Part shown: positions 8,263-15,814 of the stretch, piece by piece | How the letters are laid out: each line of letters opens with the position of its first letter | Numbering within the stretch: position 1 is the first letter of the stretch | Source of the DNA: Phycisphaerales bacterium | GTDB taxonomy: Bacteria; Planctomycetota; Phycisphaerae; Phycisphaerales; UBA1924 | Direction: 5' to 3' | Length of the DNA: 38,629 nt | Assembly (NCBI GenBank): GCA_020853815.1 | Contig: JADYYE010000129.1 | Location: 1-38,629 of the forward strand | Program-made: the position numbers and the translations under genes | Notes under the pieces: model-generated | Told to the model about the DNA's origin: nothing | The model's database searches: none | The model's input: only the letters and a program-made list of their open reading frames with translations

Positions 8263-9291
8263 TCAATCGAGCACGAAGCTCGCCACGAGCCCGGGGAGAT
8301 ATCGCTCGGTCTCCTCGCCCATGTGCGTTCCCATGAACCGGAAGCCGCAGCGCTCGAGCACCCGGATCGATCCGAGGTTGTTCGCCAGCGCGTCCGCGCG
8401 GAGCGGCCTCTGCCGCACCTCGTCGAGAAAGAGCCGCAGCGCTCGGGTCGCGATGCCCGCGCCCCAGTGCCTGCGGGCCACCGAGTAACCGACCATGTCC
8501 ACGCCCTCCGCCTGAAAAAGACTGACACCGCCCACGATCTCCGCCGCCCCGTTCCGGCTCATCACGATCGTTCGAGGGACGACCCGCGGATCGGCGAGGC
8601 TTGAGTCCCACGTCGCGTCGAAGGCCTCACGCGTGCGCGGCTTGACGCCGGCCATCACGCACGCCTCCGCGTCCACGTGCATCGCGTAGATCGCGTCCAG
8701 GTCTTGCCTCAACGTCGGCCGGATCGTGATCTCGCCTTCCCGCCATGGCCTCTCACGCCCCCGGCGCAGGTCCTTGTAGAACACCACCGTGGCGTGCGGC
8801 GTCACGCCATCGGGGTCCACCGCAAAGCTCGGGATCACGCCGACACGCGTCCAGCCGCTCTTCTCGTACAAGCTCTCCGCGGCACAGCCCTGCCTGGTAT
8901 CCAGCACCAGCAGCGTGAAGCCGGCATTCCACGCGGCCCGTTCGATGGCGTCCATGAGCCGCCGCGCTACCCCGCCGCCCCGTGCCCGCCGATGGACGAT
9001 CAGCTTGCAGACATCGGCGCGATGAGGCTGATTCGGCGCCCAGGCGGGCTGCAACTGCACCATGCCAACGATCTCGCCGGTGTCGTCGCGCGCAACAAAG
9101 AACACCGCGCGGGAGTGCGCCGACGCGAGTTGCTTTCGCCACCAGGCCTCCGCGTCCGCGATCGTCAGCGGCGCGAGAAAACTCACCGCCGCGCCCGAAT
9201 CAACGGCGTCGACCAGCAACGATCCCAGCCCGCGGACGTCCCGATCGGAAATACCCGCGGCGCCCAGCCTCTCGATCCGCTCATCCGCCAT
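8263..9291 (-). CDS. Tandem GNAT acetyltransferase
   Basis: 342 residues carrying two GNAT domains. The first (about 1-175) has the acetyl-CoA-binding stretch VCKLIVHRRARGGGVARRLM, followed by a TRQGCAAESLYEKSGW segment. The second (about 185-342) is RimJ/RimL-like, with VGYSVARRHWGAGIATRALR, the ANNLGSIRVLERCGF motif and a C-terminal strand. GNAT enzymes transfer an acetyl group from acetyl-CoA to an amine of a small molecule, peptide or protein. Both pyrophosphate-loop patterns (R/Q-x-x-G-x-G/A) look intact, so both halves could be active. The substrate is unknown. The gene converges on the aconitase with a 6-bp gap, and no clear Shine-Dalgarno precedes the ATG. Confidence 0.85.
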   Translation of the reverse strand: MADERIERLGAAGISDRDVRGLGSLLVDAVDSGAAVSFLAPLTIADAEAWWRKQLASAHSRAVFFVARDDTGEIVGMVQLQPAWAPNQPHRADVCKLIVHRRARGGGVARRLMDAIERAAWNAGFTLLVLDTRQGCAAESLYEKSGWTRVGVIPSFAVDPDGVTPHATVVFYKDLRRGRERPWREGEITIRPTLRQDLDAIYAMHVDAEACVMAGVKPRTREAFDATWDSSLADPRVVPRTIVMSRNGAAEIVGGVSLFQAEGVDMVGYSVARRHWGAGIATRALRLFLDEVRQRPLRADALANNLGSIRVLERCGFRFMGTHMGEETERYLPGLVASFVLD

Positions 9292-9366
9292 AGGTATCCG
9301 TTCTGCAGCGCGTCAAAGACGACTCGGTCCCGATGGAGCACGCTCGCTCCACGATCAGCGCCTCCC

Positions 9367-10806
9367 CTACTTCCGCTCGCATCCGCACGCCTTCGTTTCA
9401 TCAACCTCGAACGCGCCGATCGCCGCCTCGCTCCGATAGCACGCGCCCGCGAAGTCCGCCGCGCCCTCGTCGAACTTCCCGCCCGTTCCCGCGGCCCCGC
9501 TGTGCGCACAGATCGAATAATCCCCCGCCCCCGCATCGCGGAATTTCGGATCAGCGCCAACCACCCCGCCGCTTTCCGTCACAGGCAGGCCCAGCCGCGA
9601 TCCCTGCGGCCCGTCGCTCGCGAACCACAGATTCCGCTCGAACACAAACGATGCGACATCGACATTCGCCCCCTCGTTCACGCCTGCCCGCAGCGACCCG
9701 CGTCGAAAGCTCACGAGATTCGCCTCGAACCTGTTCCGCCCGCACGCCTCGAACTCGACGCCATCCTTCGTCAGAGATTCCTGCAGGATGCGCACCACCC
9801 ATCGCCCCGGATCGACGATCGTATTGTGCGCCACCACGCAGTCGGTCGCTCCAACAAACGCGATCGGCGCATCCGACCCCACGAACACGTTGGCGATCAC
9901 GCGGACCCGGCGTGCTTCGGCGTTGCCGCCTTCGCGCGACAGCCGCGGGCGGAAGAACTCGCGCCCTGTCGAGCCCCCGATGTTGATCGATCGCTCGCCC
10001 GCCCGCTCCATGCGGCATCGCGTCACCAGCACATCCGACGTCCCGCCCTTGGCCTGCACACCGTTCGCGGAGAGGTCCATGAACTTCGACCGCGCGATCA
10101 CGCCGTCGTGACAGCCCACCATGTCCACGCCCGATCCCGAGCCCCGCCCGCCGCAGCGCGAGAACTCGCACTCGTCCACGACGAACCCGCGCACGCCGGA
10201 TAGCTTCAGCCCGTCCTGGTTCCCGTCGCTCCCCACGTCGTGGATCTTCAGCCTCCGGAACACCTGCACGCACGCGGCCTGGGCATCGTCATACCTCCCG
10301 CCGTCGTCGCTGTTGATCCCGTTGTTCGCCGTCCCACGCACCTCAAGATCATGCACCACGACATACGCCGCGCGAGAGAGATGCATCGCCTCGCCGCCTC
10401 CTTCGATGATCGCGCCGCCTCCCGGCTCACCGCCGATCCAGATCGGCGCATCGCTCCGTCCGCGCAATCCCTCCAGATACGCACCGCCGCGATACGTTCC
10501 CGAGAGCAGACGGATCGCCGTCCCCGGCGTCGCAAGTTTCGCCGCCGCTCGAATCGTCGCCAGTGGCTTCTCTCGCGTCCCATCGCCCGCGCGATCATCA
10601 CCACTCGTCGACACATGCAAGACCCGCGTCGGCTCGATTCCCCGGTCAAACGCCGCGATCGCGCCGCACTCGCCGTCCCGCGCCGCCGCGACCACGCTTT
10701 GTTGCGCGAGCGCTACGCCGCCCGTCGCCCGATCCGCCACACTCAACCCGACCGCGACGATCCCCAACGCTGCAACGGCACGGTAAACTCTCGGTCGCAC
10801 GCTCAC
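9367..10806 (-). CDS. Exported right-handed parallel beta-helix protein
   Basis: 479 residues from a GTG at 10806. The frame stays open upstream to 10914, but the stretch before the GTG lacks signal-peptide character. The chosen N-terminus has a basic start, a hydrophobic run (YRAVAALGIVAVGLSVA) and a likely cleavage near ALAQQ, so export is predicted. The mature part has the DUF1565-like opening LHVSTSGDDRAGDGTREKPLATI, then many short repeats such as DGLKLSGVRGFVVDECEFSRC, SGVDMVGCHDGVIARSKF and ANGVQAKGGTSDVLVTRCRM, typical of pectate-lyase-like beta-helices. Many members bind or cleave polysaccharides. No catalytic residues can be named with confidence. It lies downstream of the lipoprotein gene on the same strand, 139 bp away. 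Confidence 0.8.
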   Translation of the reverse strand: MSVRPRVYRAVAALGIVAVGLSVADRATGGVALAQQSVVAAARDGECGAIAAFDRGIEPTRVLHVSTSGDDRAGDGTREKPLATIRAAAKLATPGTAIRLLSGTYRGGAYLEGLRGRSDAPIWIGGEPGGGAIIEGGGEAMHLSRAAYVVVHDLEVRGTANNGINSDDGGRYDDAQAACVQVFRRLKIHDVGSDGNQDGLKLSGVRGFVVDECEFSRCGGRGSGSGVDMVGCHDGVIARSKFMDLSANGVQAKGGTSDVLVTRCRMERAGERSINIGGSTGREFFRPRLSREGGNAEARRVRVIANVFVGSDAPIAFVGATDCVVAHNTIVDPGRWVVRILQESLTKDGVEFEACGRNRFEANLVSFRRGSLRAGVNEGANVDVASFVFERNLWFASDGPQGSRLGLPVTESGGVVGADPKFRDAGAGDYSICAHSGAAGTGGKFDEGAADFAGACYRSEAAIGAFEVDETKACGCERK

Positions 10807-10945
10807 CGCCCCCCATGGGATGATCCGCTCGCTTGCGCATCGCACGCCCGCGCGTACCCTTTTCGCATCAACCCCCACATGACGGCTAGCGCCACGTTGC
10901 AGCAAGCAATACATTCATTCTTCTCCAGCCCCGATCGCTCGCCCA

Positions 10946-11707
10946 TCACCGCGATCCGGCGGGCAGCAAGAGCACGGCGCCCCGCCCGACGCCCATCGCG
11001 TCCACATGACCCGTCAGCGTCCCCTCCGGCGCTCCGACAATCGCGTGCGCATGGATAGCCGTGCCGTGGTGCGTCAACACGCCCCCAGCACCCTCCGCAA
11101 AGAACCCGACAATGCTCGTGTCTTCGGGCGGCTCGCCCGAGAATTTCCACGGCAGATTGGACTCGCTGGCGTTTCCCTCGCCGTGCGGGCAGTAACCATT
11201 CACAACATGCATTTCGAGCGAGGTAATCCGGCCCTCGATGCGGAACGGGAATGGCTTGGCCGTGTCCAGTCCGCGCGCACCCGCTACCCGGGCGATCAAC
11301 GCCTCAAGTTCGCCCCCCCGCGCGTCGGCGTCGAGCTCGACCGCCTCCCATGCGGGAACCGAGGCCGAGGTCAGCATCGTCGCCCAATCCGACGCGCCCA
11401 CGCTCGGGCCGGCGCCGGCCGGCGCCCCGCCGACTACCCGTGTGACCCACACCTGACCGTCTTTGATGGTGACTTCCCCCTGCAAACCCGCCATCGCGCC
11501 CACCGCGAACATGTGCGGCCGCGCAATGTCGCCCGCGATCACCACGCGCGCCTCGCTCTTCCCTTCGCGCATCACGGCGCGCATCTCACCCACATGGGCG
11601 ACCTCCACCGCCCTCGACGCAGCACCCTTGCCACCGGCGCAACCAGACACACCCGCGAACATCGCGGCACACGCAACCGCCAAGATCAATAGCCCAGTCT
11701 GCCTCAT
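10946..11707 (-). CDS. Acetolactate decarboxylase-like lipoprotein
   Basis: 253 residues. The ATG at 11707 gives a short lipoprotein signal peptide with a lipobox ending GVSGC (Cys about residue 23), so it is probably anchored in a membrane facing outward. The body resembles alpha-acetolactate decarboxylase: MFAVGAMAGLQGEVTIKDG (66-84) fits the GLGTFNxLDGE region, and IHAHAIVGAPEGTLTGHVDA (218-237) fits the HxH...GH zinc site, with H219, H221 and H234. The spacing to the last His is about two residues longer than I recall for the family. An in-frame start 27 bp upstream exists but would spoil the signal peptide. A TATGAT hexamer ends 6 bp before the ATG, suggesting a leaderless transcript. 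Enzymatic activity is inference. Confidence 0.65.
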   Translation of the reverse strand: MRQTGLLILAVACAAMFAGVSGCAGGKGAASRAVEVAHVGEMRAVMREGKSEARVVIAGDIARPHMFAVGAMAGLQGEVTIKDGQVWVTRVVGGAPAGAGPSVGASDWATMLTSASVPAWEAVELDADARGGELEALIARVAGARGLDTAKPFPFRIEGRITSLEMHVVNGYCPHGEGNASESNLPWKFSGEPPEDTSIVGFFAEGAGGVLTHHGTAIHAHAIVGAPEGTLTGHVDAMGVGRGAVLLLPAGSR

Positions 11708-11713
11708 GCCCGC

Positions 11714-11719
11714 ATCATA
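11714..11719 (-). promoter_or_regulatory. Candidate -10 element for a leaderless transcript
   Basis: On the minus strand TATGAT is followed by 6 bases and then the ATG at 11707 of the lipoprotein gene. No Shine-Dalgarno fits in this space, so transcription would start at or near the start codon. Confidence 0.4.
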
Positions 11720-11749
11720 CTCGGCCGCGCCCACGCCCCGCCGCCTTTC

Positions 11750-11755
11750 TACACT
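11750..11755 (+). promoter_or_regulatory. Candidate -10 element upstream of the isocitrate dehydrogenase gene
   Basis: TACACT lies 67 bp before the ATG at 11823. The same TACACT hexamer appears before the genes at 14952 and 24019, and TATACT, TATAAC and TAAACT lie before other genes here. No convincing -35 box is seen. Confidence 0.3.
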
Positions 11756-11822
11756 AAACCAATGCGCTTTCGCCGCCCACGGTCGGGCGGCATTCCTGCA
11801 CTCTCTTCATGGAGCTCGAACC

Positions 11823-13019
11823 ATGTCCAAGTATCGGATCGCGTGGATGCCCGGCGACGGAATCGGCAACGACGTCATGGAGGCCGCCCGCATCGTCCTC
11901 GACGCCATGAAGTTCGACGCCGAGTACATCCACTGCGACATCGGCTGGGAGTTCTGGTGCAAGGAAGGAAACGCCCTCCCCGATCGCACCATCAAGGCCC
12001 TCGAGGGCACGACCTGCGGCCTGTTCGGCGCCATCACCAGCAAACCCCAGGACGACGCCAAGCTCGAGCTCGCCCCCGAACTCAGGGACAAGAAGCTCGT
12101 CTACTTCTCCCCCATCGTCAAGCTCCGCCAGATGTTCAACCTCCACACCAACATGCGCCCGTGCAAGAGCTACGCCGGCAACCCGCTCAACTACCGCGGC
12201 ACACGCCTCGCCAACCCCTCCGCCGAAGACGTCCTCGTCGATCAGGTCATCTTCCGCGAAAACACCGAGGGCATGTACGGCGGGATCGAGTTCCACCCCG
12301 GGCCCCAGGCCGTCTACGACGCCCTCTGCCTCAACCCCAAGATGAAGCCGTGGAAGGACAAGGGCCTCGAGAACATCGCCCTCTCCACCCGCATCGTCAG
12401 CATCCAGGGCTGCACCAGCATCTGCCGCCAGGCCTTCGAATACGCCAAGGCCACCGGCCGCAAGCGCGTCACCCTCGTCGAAAAGCCCAACGTCCTCCGC
12501 GAGACCGGCGGTATGATGACCCGAGTCTTCCGCGCCATGGCCGAGGAATACAAGCAGTTCGGCATCTGGGCCGACGAGGCCAACATCGACGCCATCTGCA
12601 TGTGGATGTTCAAGAACCCCCAGGACTACCAGGTCCTCGTCGCCGAGAACATGTTCGGCGACATCGTCAGCGACCTCTGCGCCGGCCTCGTCGGCGGCCT
12701 GGGTTTCGCACCCAGCGCCAACATGGGCGACAAATACGCCGTCTTCGAGCCGACCCACGGCAGCGCACCCAAGTACGCCGGCCAATACAAGGTCAACCCC
12801 ATCGCCATGCTCCTCACCGTCAAGATGATGTTCGACTGGCTCGGCTCTGGCAATCCTGTCGGCGGGGCCGGCGGCGGCGCGAAAGAGAAAGACATGGCCG
12901 CCCGCCTCGAAGCCGCCATCGCCCGCGTCATCAAAGAGGGAAACGTCCGCACCTACGACATGGGTGGCAAGAACACCACGCTCGAAGTGGCGAAGGAAAT
13001 CGCCAAGTACGCGGGGTGA
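11823..13019 (+). CDS. Isocitrate dehydrogenase-type beta-decarboxylating dehydrogenase, NADP-type cofactor residues
   Basis: 398 residues. GGAG at 11810-11813 sets the ATG at 11823 and excludes a longer open frame upstream. It belongs to the isocitrate/isopropylmalate/homoisocitrate dehydrogenase family: the N-terminus MPGDGIGNDVM, substrate arginines R102 (LRQ), R112 (NMRP) and R145 (FRENTEGMYGG), metal aspartates in NMFGDIVSDL (D280, D284), and the cofactor loop THGSAPKYAGQYKVNP. The K-Y-...-V pattern there matches the NADP determinants K344, Y345 and V351 of E. coli Icd, while NAD enzymes usually have D-I. A serine (S96) aligns with the isocitrate-binding Ser113. It probably oxidatively decarboxylates isocitrate to 2-oxoglutarate. 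Homoisocitrate is an alternative given the homoaconitase-like gene nearby. Confidence 0.85.
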   Translation: MSKYRIAWMPGDGIGNDVMEAARIVLDAMKFDAEYIHCDIGWEFWCKEGNALPDRTIKALEGTTCGLFGAITSKPQDDAKLELAPELRDKKLVYFSPIVKLRQMFNLHTNMRPCKSYAGNPLNYRGTRLANPSAEDVLVDQVIFRENTEGMYGGIEFHPGPQAVYDALCLNPKMKPWKDKGLENIALSTRIVSIQGCTSICRQAFEYAKATGRKRVTLVEKPNVLRETGGMMTRVFRAMAEEYKQFGIWADEANIDAICMWMFKNPQDYQVLVAENMFGDIVSDLCAGLVGGLGFAPSANMGDKYAVFEPTHGSAPKYAGQYKVNPIAMLLTVKMMFDWLGSGNPVGGAGGGAKEKDMAARLEAAIARVIKEGNVRTYDMGGKNTTLEVAKEIAKYAG

Positions 13020-13040
13020 TCGACCGCGCGAGGCCGTCCG

Positions 13041-14837
13041 TTATTGCGATCCCCAAATGAAGAGGCCTCCGGCGTCGTGACGCTTCGCCTTCTTCAACGT
13101 CTTATCCGACGACGACGCCTCGACGCCGCGAGGAAGCACCACGCCACCCGGCTGGCTCGGTGTGCCTTCGGCGAGAAGCTGCTCGATCGTCACGATCTGA
13201 AGGCGTGGCACGCCCTTGCGTTCGGACGTGCTCACGTAGGGTGCAAGCGTGGATGCTTCCTTTTGCATCTCCTTTGTCGGCTCGCTCAGCAAAACCAGAA
13301 TCCCCAGCGCGGCCTGCTCCCGTTCAATGGTGCCGCGAAAATCGCGGACATCCCTTGCCCCCGATTTGCCGCCTTTGACCTGAACCAGAATCGTCTTCGG
13401 CCCGGTGTTGTCGTCGACAAAGTACCGAACGCCGTCGATCCCCCGATCCGCGCCTCGCTTCCCGGTCTTTCCGTCGAGGCTGCCGAATGGGCGAGCTCCG
13501 ACGAGCCCGCAGGCCCAGAACTGGAATTGGAACGGATCCTGCTTGAAGAGCGCCGTGGCTCCCTCGGCGTCGATGGGTTCGCCAACAACCCGATACGCGG
13601 GCGCTGGATCGAATCGCGTAAGCCTCGCCTTGATGAGGTTTACGGCAACGTGCGTCACGTCGATGCCGATCCATCGCCGCGGCTTCTCGGTCGGGTGCTC
13701 GCGATTGAGCGTCTCTACGGCGTCGATCGTCGTGCCGCACCCGCAGAAGGGGTCCAGCACCACCGCGCCGGGATTCGACGAAGTCCGAAGGATGCGCTTC
13801 AGCAGGCCGATGGGTTTCTGCGTCGGGTATCCGAGCTTTTCGTCGTCCTGATCAAGATACTTGACGTCCTCGTCGATTCCCTCGTTCGTCCCGACGAGCA
13901 ACCCCTGGGTCGATGGCTGGAACGCCCACACATCCTGATAAAGCACACCGTCCCCCGGATACTGCTTGTACCGGGGCTGCCCGCCGTCCTTGTCGGGAAA
14001 AACGATGAATCCCTGCGCGTACAGACTCTCCAGCGCCTCCAACACGGACTCGGAACGACCCGCGTCCTTCAGGAACGGCCGAAGCGAAAGCGGGATCGCC
14101 CAGTGCCGCTTGCCCTTCGTCGGGTTGTAACCCCTCCACGCCTTTCCGCACTCGCCCGAGCGGACGCCCGGACCCGTCAGGTTGTTGAGCTGGTACATGC
14201 CGCGTTTGTCCCGGTGCGGAAACGAAGTCTCGACGTACTTCTTCATGTACGGCCGGGTTCCGAGGTGAAACACTGCGTCGTCCGACTTCGCATAGAACAG
14301 GATCGTGTCGTGGATCGGTCCGTATTGCCGCGACAGCTTGTTGTGGCTGTTCGTCCGCCGCCACACGATCTCGTTACGGAAATTCTCGGCCCCGAATATC
14401 CCGTCCAGCACGAGCTTCAAGTAGTGGCTCGCGGTCGGGTCGCAGTGAAGGTACAGCGAACCCGTGGACCGAAGCACGCGCCGAAGATGAACCAGGCGCA
14501 TCGCCATCTGCACCAGATACGCCAGCATGGGCGAGTGCCCAAGGAACGAGTGAAACGTCTTGACCAGCGACTTGACGCCGTCGCCGGCGTGCCCCTCCTC
14601 CATCAGCTGAAACAGGGCCGCGTTCGCGGATTGATCCCACGTCCATGTGTCATCGAACGCCTTGATCTGCGCCGACGACGGCTCACCCGACACCGCCTTG
14701 AAGAGCACGTTGTAGTTCGCGTTCGAGTTGAACGGCGGATCAAGGTAGATGAGATCAACCGACTCGCTGGGAAACAAGTCGGTATCCAAAAGGAAGGGGA
14801 GATTGTCCCCATACAGCAGCAGGTTCCGATCCGCCAT
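13041..14837 (-). CDS. DNA methyltransferase fused to an Mrr-like PD-(D/E)XK nuclease domain
   Basis: 598 residues. Residues 28-36 carry IYLDPPF, the amino-methyltransferase catalytic motif of beta-type order, and a later VVLDPFCGCGTT is the AdoMet-binding motif; LGYPTQKP precedes it. It therefore probably makes N6-methyladenine or N4-methylcytosine. The C-terminal part (about 440-545) begins DPFQFQFWACGLVGARP and contains GADRGIDGVRYF and ILVQVKGGKSGARDVRDFRG, a D...QxK nuclease core as in Mrr-like restriction enzymes, then GILVLLSEPTKEMQKEA. A single polypeptide could thus methylate and cut DNA, or the nuclease part could recognise modified DNA. No separate R or S subunit is adjacent. A TAATCT lies 7 bp before the ATG with no Shine-Dalgarno. 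Confidence 0.82.
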   Translation of the reverse strand: MADRNLLLYGDNLPFLLDTDLFPSESVDLIYLDPPFNSNANYNVLFKAVSGEPSSAQIKAFDDTWTWDQSANAALFQLMEEGHAGDGVKSLVKTFHSFLGHSPMLAYLVQMAMRLVHLRRVLRSTGSLYLHCDPTASHYLKLVLDGIFGAENFRNEIVWRRTNSHNKLSRQYGPIHDTILFYAKSDDAVFHLGTRPYMKKYVETSFPHRDKRGMYQLNNLTGPGVRSGECGKAWRGYNPTKGKRHWAIPLSLRPFLKDAGRSESVLEALESLYAQGFIVFPDKDGGQPRYKQYPGDGVLYQDVWAFQPSTQGLLVGTNEGIDEDVKYLDQDDEKLGYPTQKPIGLLKRILRTSSNPGAVVLDPFCGCGTTIDAVETLNREHPTEKPRRWIGIDVTHVAVNLIKARLTRFDPAPAYRVVGEPIDAEGATALFKQDPFQFQFWACGLVGARPFGSLDGKTGKRGADRGIDGVRYFVDDNTGPKTILVQVKGGKSGARDVRDFRGTIEREQAALGILVLLSEPTKEMQKEASTLAPYVSTSERKGVPRLQIVTIEQLLAEGTPSQPGGVVLPRGVEASSSDKTLKKAKRHDAGGLFIWGSQ

Positions 14838-14844
14838 GCAGCGT

Positions 14845-14850
14845 AGATTA
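14845..14850 (-). promoter_or_regulatory. Candidate -10 element for a leaderless methyltransferase transcript
   Basis: Minus-strand TAATCT is followed by 7 bases and the ATG at 14837. No ribosome site lies between them. Confidence 0.35.
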
Positions 14851-14916
14851 GGCGAACGCGAGGCGCCTTGCTCGCCCAAGCAAACCCGCATCGGACTGCA
14901 CCTCGCCCAAACCAAC

Positions 14917-14922
14917 TACACT
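14917..14922 (+). promoter_or_regulatory. Candidate -10 element upstream of the small ferredoxin-like-fold gene
   Basis: TACACT lies 29 bp before the ATG at 14952, with a GGAG between them (14938-14941). It is the same hexamer as at 11750 and 23938. Confidence 0.35.
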
Positions 14923-14951
14923 GGCGTCCCCCCATCACGGAGTCGACCGAA

Positions 14952-15275
14952 ATGAGCCAATCCCACCCGCCGGGTGCCGTCTCCCTCCATCTCCGCATCC
15001 GCCTCGCGCCGGGGCGTCGCGACGACTTCTTCGCCTTCCTCCGCGAGGCCATCCCCTTCTACGAAAGCCCCGGCGGCATCCGCATCGAGCTGCTCTCCGA
15101 CGCCGCCGACGACCACCGCTTCCTCGAAGCGGTCCACTACGCCACCGAGCACGCCTACGAGCTCGACCAAAGGCGAGTGAGCGACGACCCCACGATGAAA
15201 CAGTTCCTCGCCCGCTGGCGGTCGTTCCTCGCCGAGTCGCCGATCGTCGAGACCTATCGACGCCGCGCGCCGTGA
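14952..15275 (+). CDS. Small dimeric alpha/beta-barrel (antibiotic monooxygenase-like) protein
   Basis: 107 residues. The layout fits the ABM/dimeric ferredoxin-like fold: a first strand SLHLRIRLAPGRRDDFFAFL with a following helix, a GIRIELLSDAADDHRFLEAVHYA strand-helix unit, and a final WRSFLAESPIVETYRR segment. Such proteins are small cytosolic monooxygenases or stress-related proteins of varied substrate, and no cofactor site is evident. The ATG at 14952 is preferred over an earlier in-frame start because a GGAG and a candidate promoter lie directly upstream. It is divergent from the methyltransferase gene, with 114 bp between the two starts. Function is unknown. Confidence 0.65.
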   Translation: MSQSHPPGAVSLHLRIRLAPGRRDDFFAFLREAIPFYESPGGIRIELLSDAADDHRFLEAVHYATEHAYELDQRRVSDDPTMKQFLARWRSFLAESPIVETYRRRAP

Positions 15276-15750
15276 CCCATGAGGGGGTCTGGATTCTCAG
15301 GCCTCCCGATGGGCAATCGTGACGAGCCGCGACGGCGACGATGGAGCTCCGGCAGGGTCCCTTGCTCTCCCGCGTTCCGGGTTCTGATGGCCCATCGCCG
15401 CCGCGGTCGCTCACCGGACGGTTCCTTGTAACGCCGGCCTCGAGCACTCGGTCATCCGATGGACGCGCTGAACAATTCAAGCCCCGGCGCCATGACCGCT
15501 TCATCTGGCACATGAACCCCGCCTCGGCGAGGAGGACCACCACAAGCGCGGAGGTGTCCGATGCCAGCGACGTCCGCTCGCCATGGGCGTCGGGCCCCTG
15601 AACGAAGGGTGCTCGGCGGGCAGGCGCAAGCACCGGGTTTGGAAACCGTGTTCAGAACGATCGGTTTGTGTTCGGCTCACGATCGCAAGTCCTTGACATA
15701 TCGGGCCTAGGAAATGGAAGGCGGGGCTTCCATGTGGGGCTGGTTTCGGG

Positions 15751-15756
15751 TATAAC
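15751..15756 (+). promoter_or_regulatory. Candidate csrA -10 element
   Basis: TATAAC lies 58 bp before the csrA ATG. It would give a leader of about 50 nt that contains the whole 15771-15797 hairpin. A TTGACA at 15693-15698 is too far away to be its -35. Confidence 0.35.
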
Positions 15757-15770
15757 TCCGCGTCGGTGGG

Positions 15771-15806
15771 AAGCGGCCCACGGAAATCGGGCCGCTTGGG
15801 TGGGAG
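15771..15806 (+). promoter_or_regulatory. csrA leader hairpin with GGA in the loop, plus GGA-containing Shine-Dalgarno
   Basis: AAGCGGCCC (15771-15779) and GGGCCGCTT (15789-15797) form a perfect 9-bp stem around the loop ACGGAAATC. The loop carries GGA at 15782-15784 inside an ACGGA core, close to the known CsrA/RsmE consensus (A(N)GGA in a hairpin loop). The Shine-Dalgarno GGGAG at 15802-15806 holds a second GGA about 21 nt downstream, followed by the ATG at 15815. This is the arrangement by which a CsrA dimer can bridge two sites and block translation. Binding itself is inference. Confidence 0.55.
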
Positions 15807-15814
15807 TGATTCCG

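Larger units (their letters stand above)
15276..15814 (+). other. Unexplained 539-bp intergenic region before csrA
   Basis: No convincing gene is seen. Open frames exist on both strands (15341-15601 plus; 15633 running left on minus), but they overlap each other, have no ribosome sites and resemble no family I know. The stretch 15290-15650 is rich in short inverted repeats and could be a structured RNA, but I could not match it to tmRNA, RNase P RNA, SRP RNA or a tRNA. The right end, from about 15690, holds the csrA promoter and leader. Confidence 0.5.

Noticed and set aside
9367..10914. Start of the beta-helix gene at 10914
   Set aside because: The extra 36 residues would put charged sequence before the signal peptide; the GTG at 10806 gives a normal one.
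14935..15633. 232-codon minus-strand open frame
   Set aside because: Overlaps the better-supported gene at 14952-15275, has no ribosome site and no recognisable family; treated as noise of a GC-rich genome.
15284..15650. Possible tmRNA (GGGGGTCTGGATTC at the left end resembles a tmRNA 5' end)
   Set aside because: No T-arm (GGTTCGANTCC) or CCA end near 15640, and no ANDENYALAA-like tag frame; the match is limited to a few bases.
15600..15670. Possible tRNA-Ser (TTTGGAAA anticodon-like loop)
   Set aside because: The anticodon stem cannot form five pairs and no T-arm follows.
15693..15698. TTGACA as a csrA -35 box
   Set aside because: No -10 hexamer lies 16-18 bp downstream; the likely -10 at 15751 is too far.
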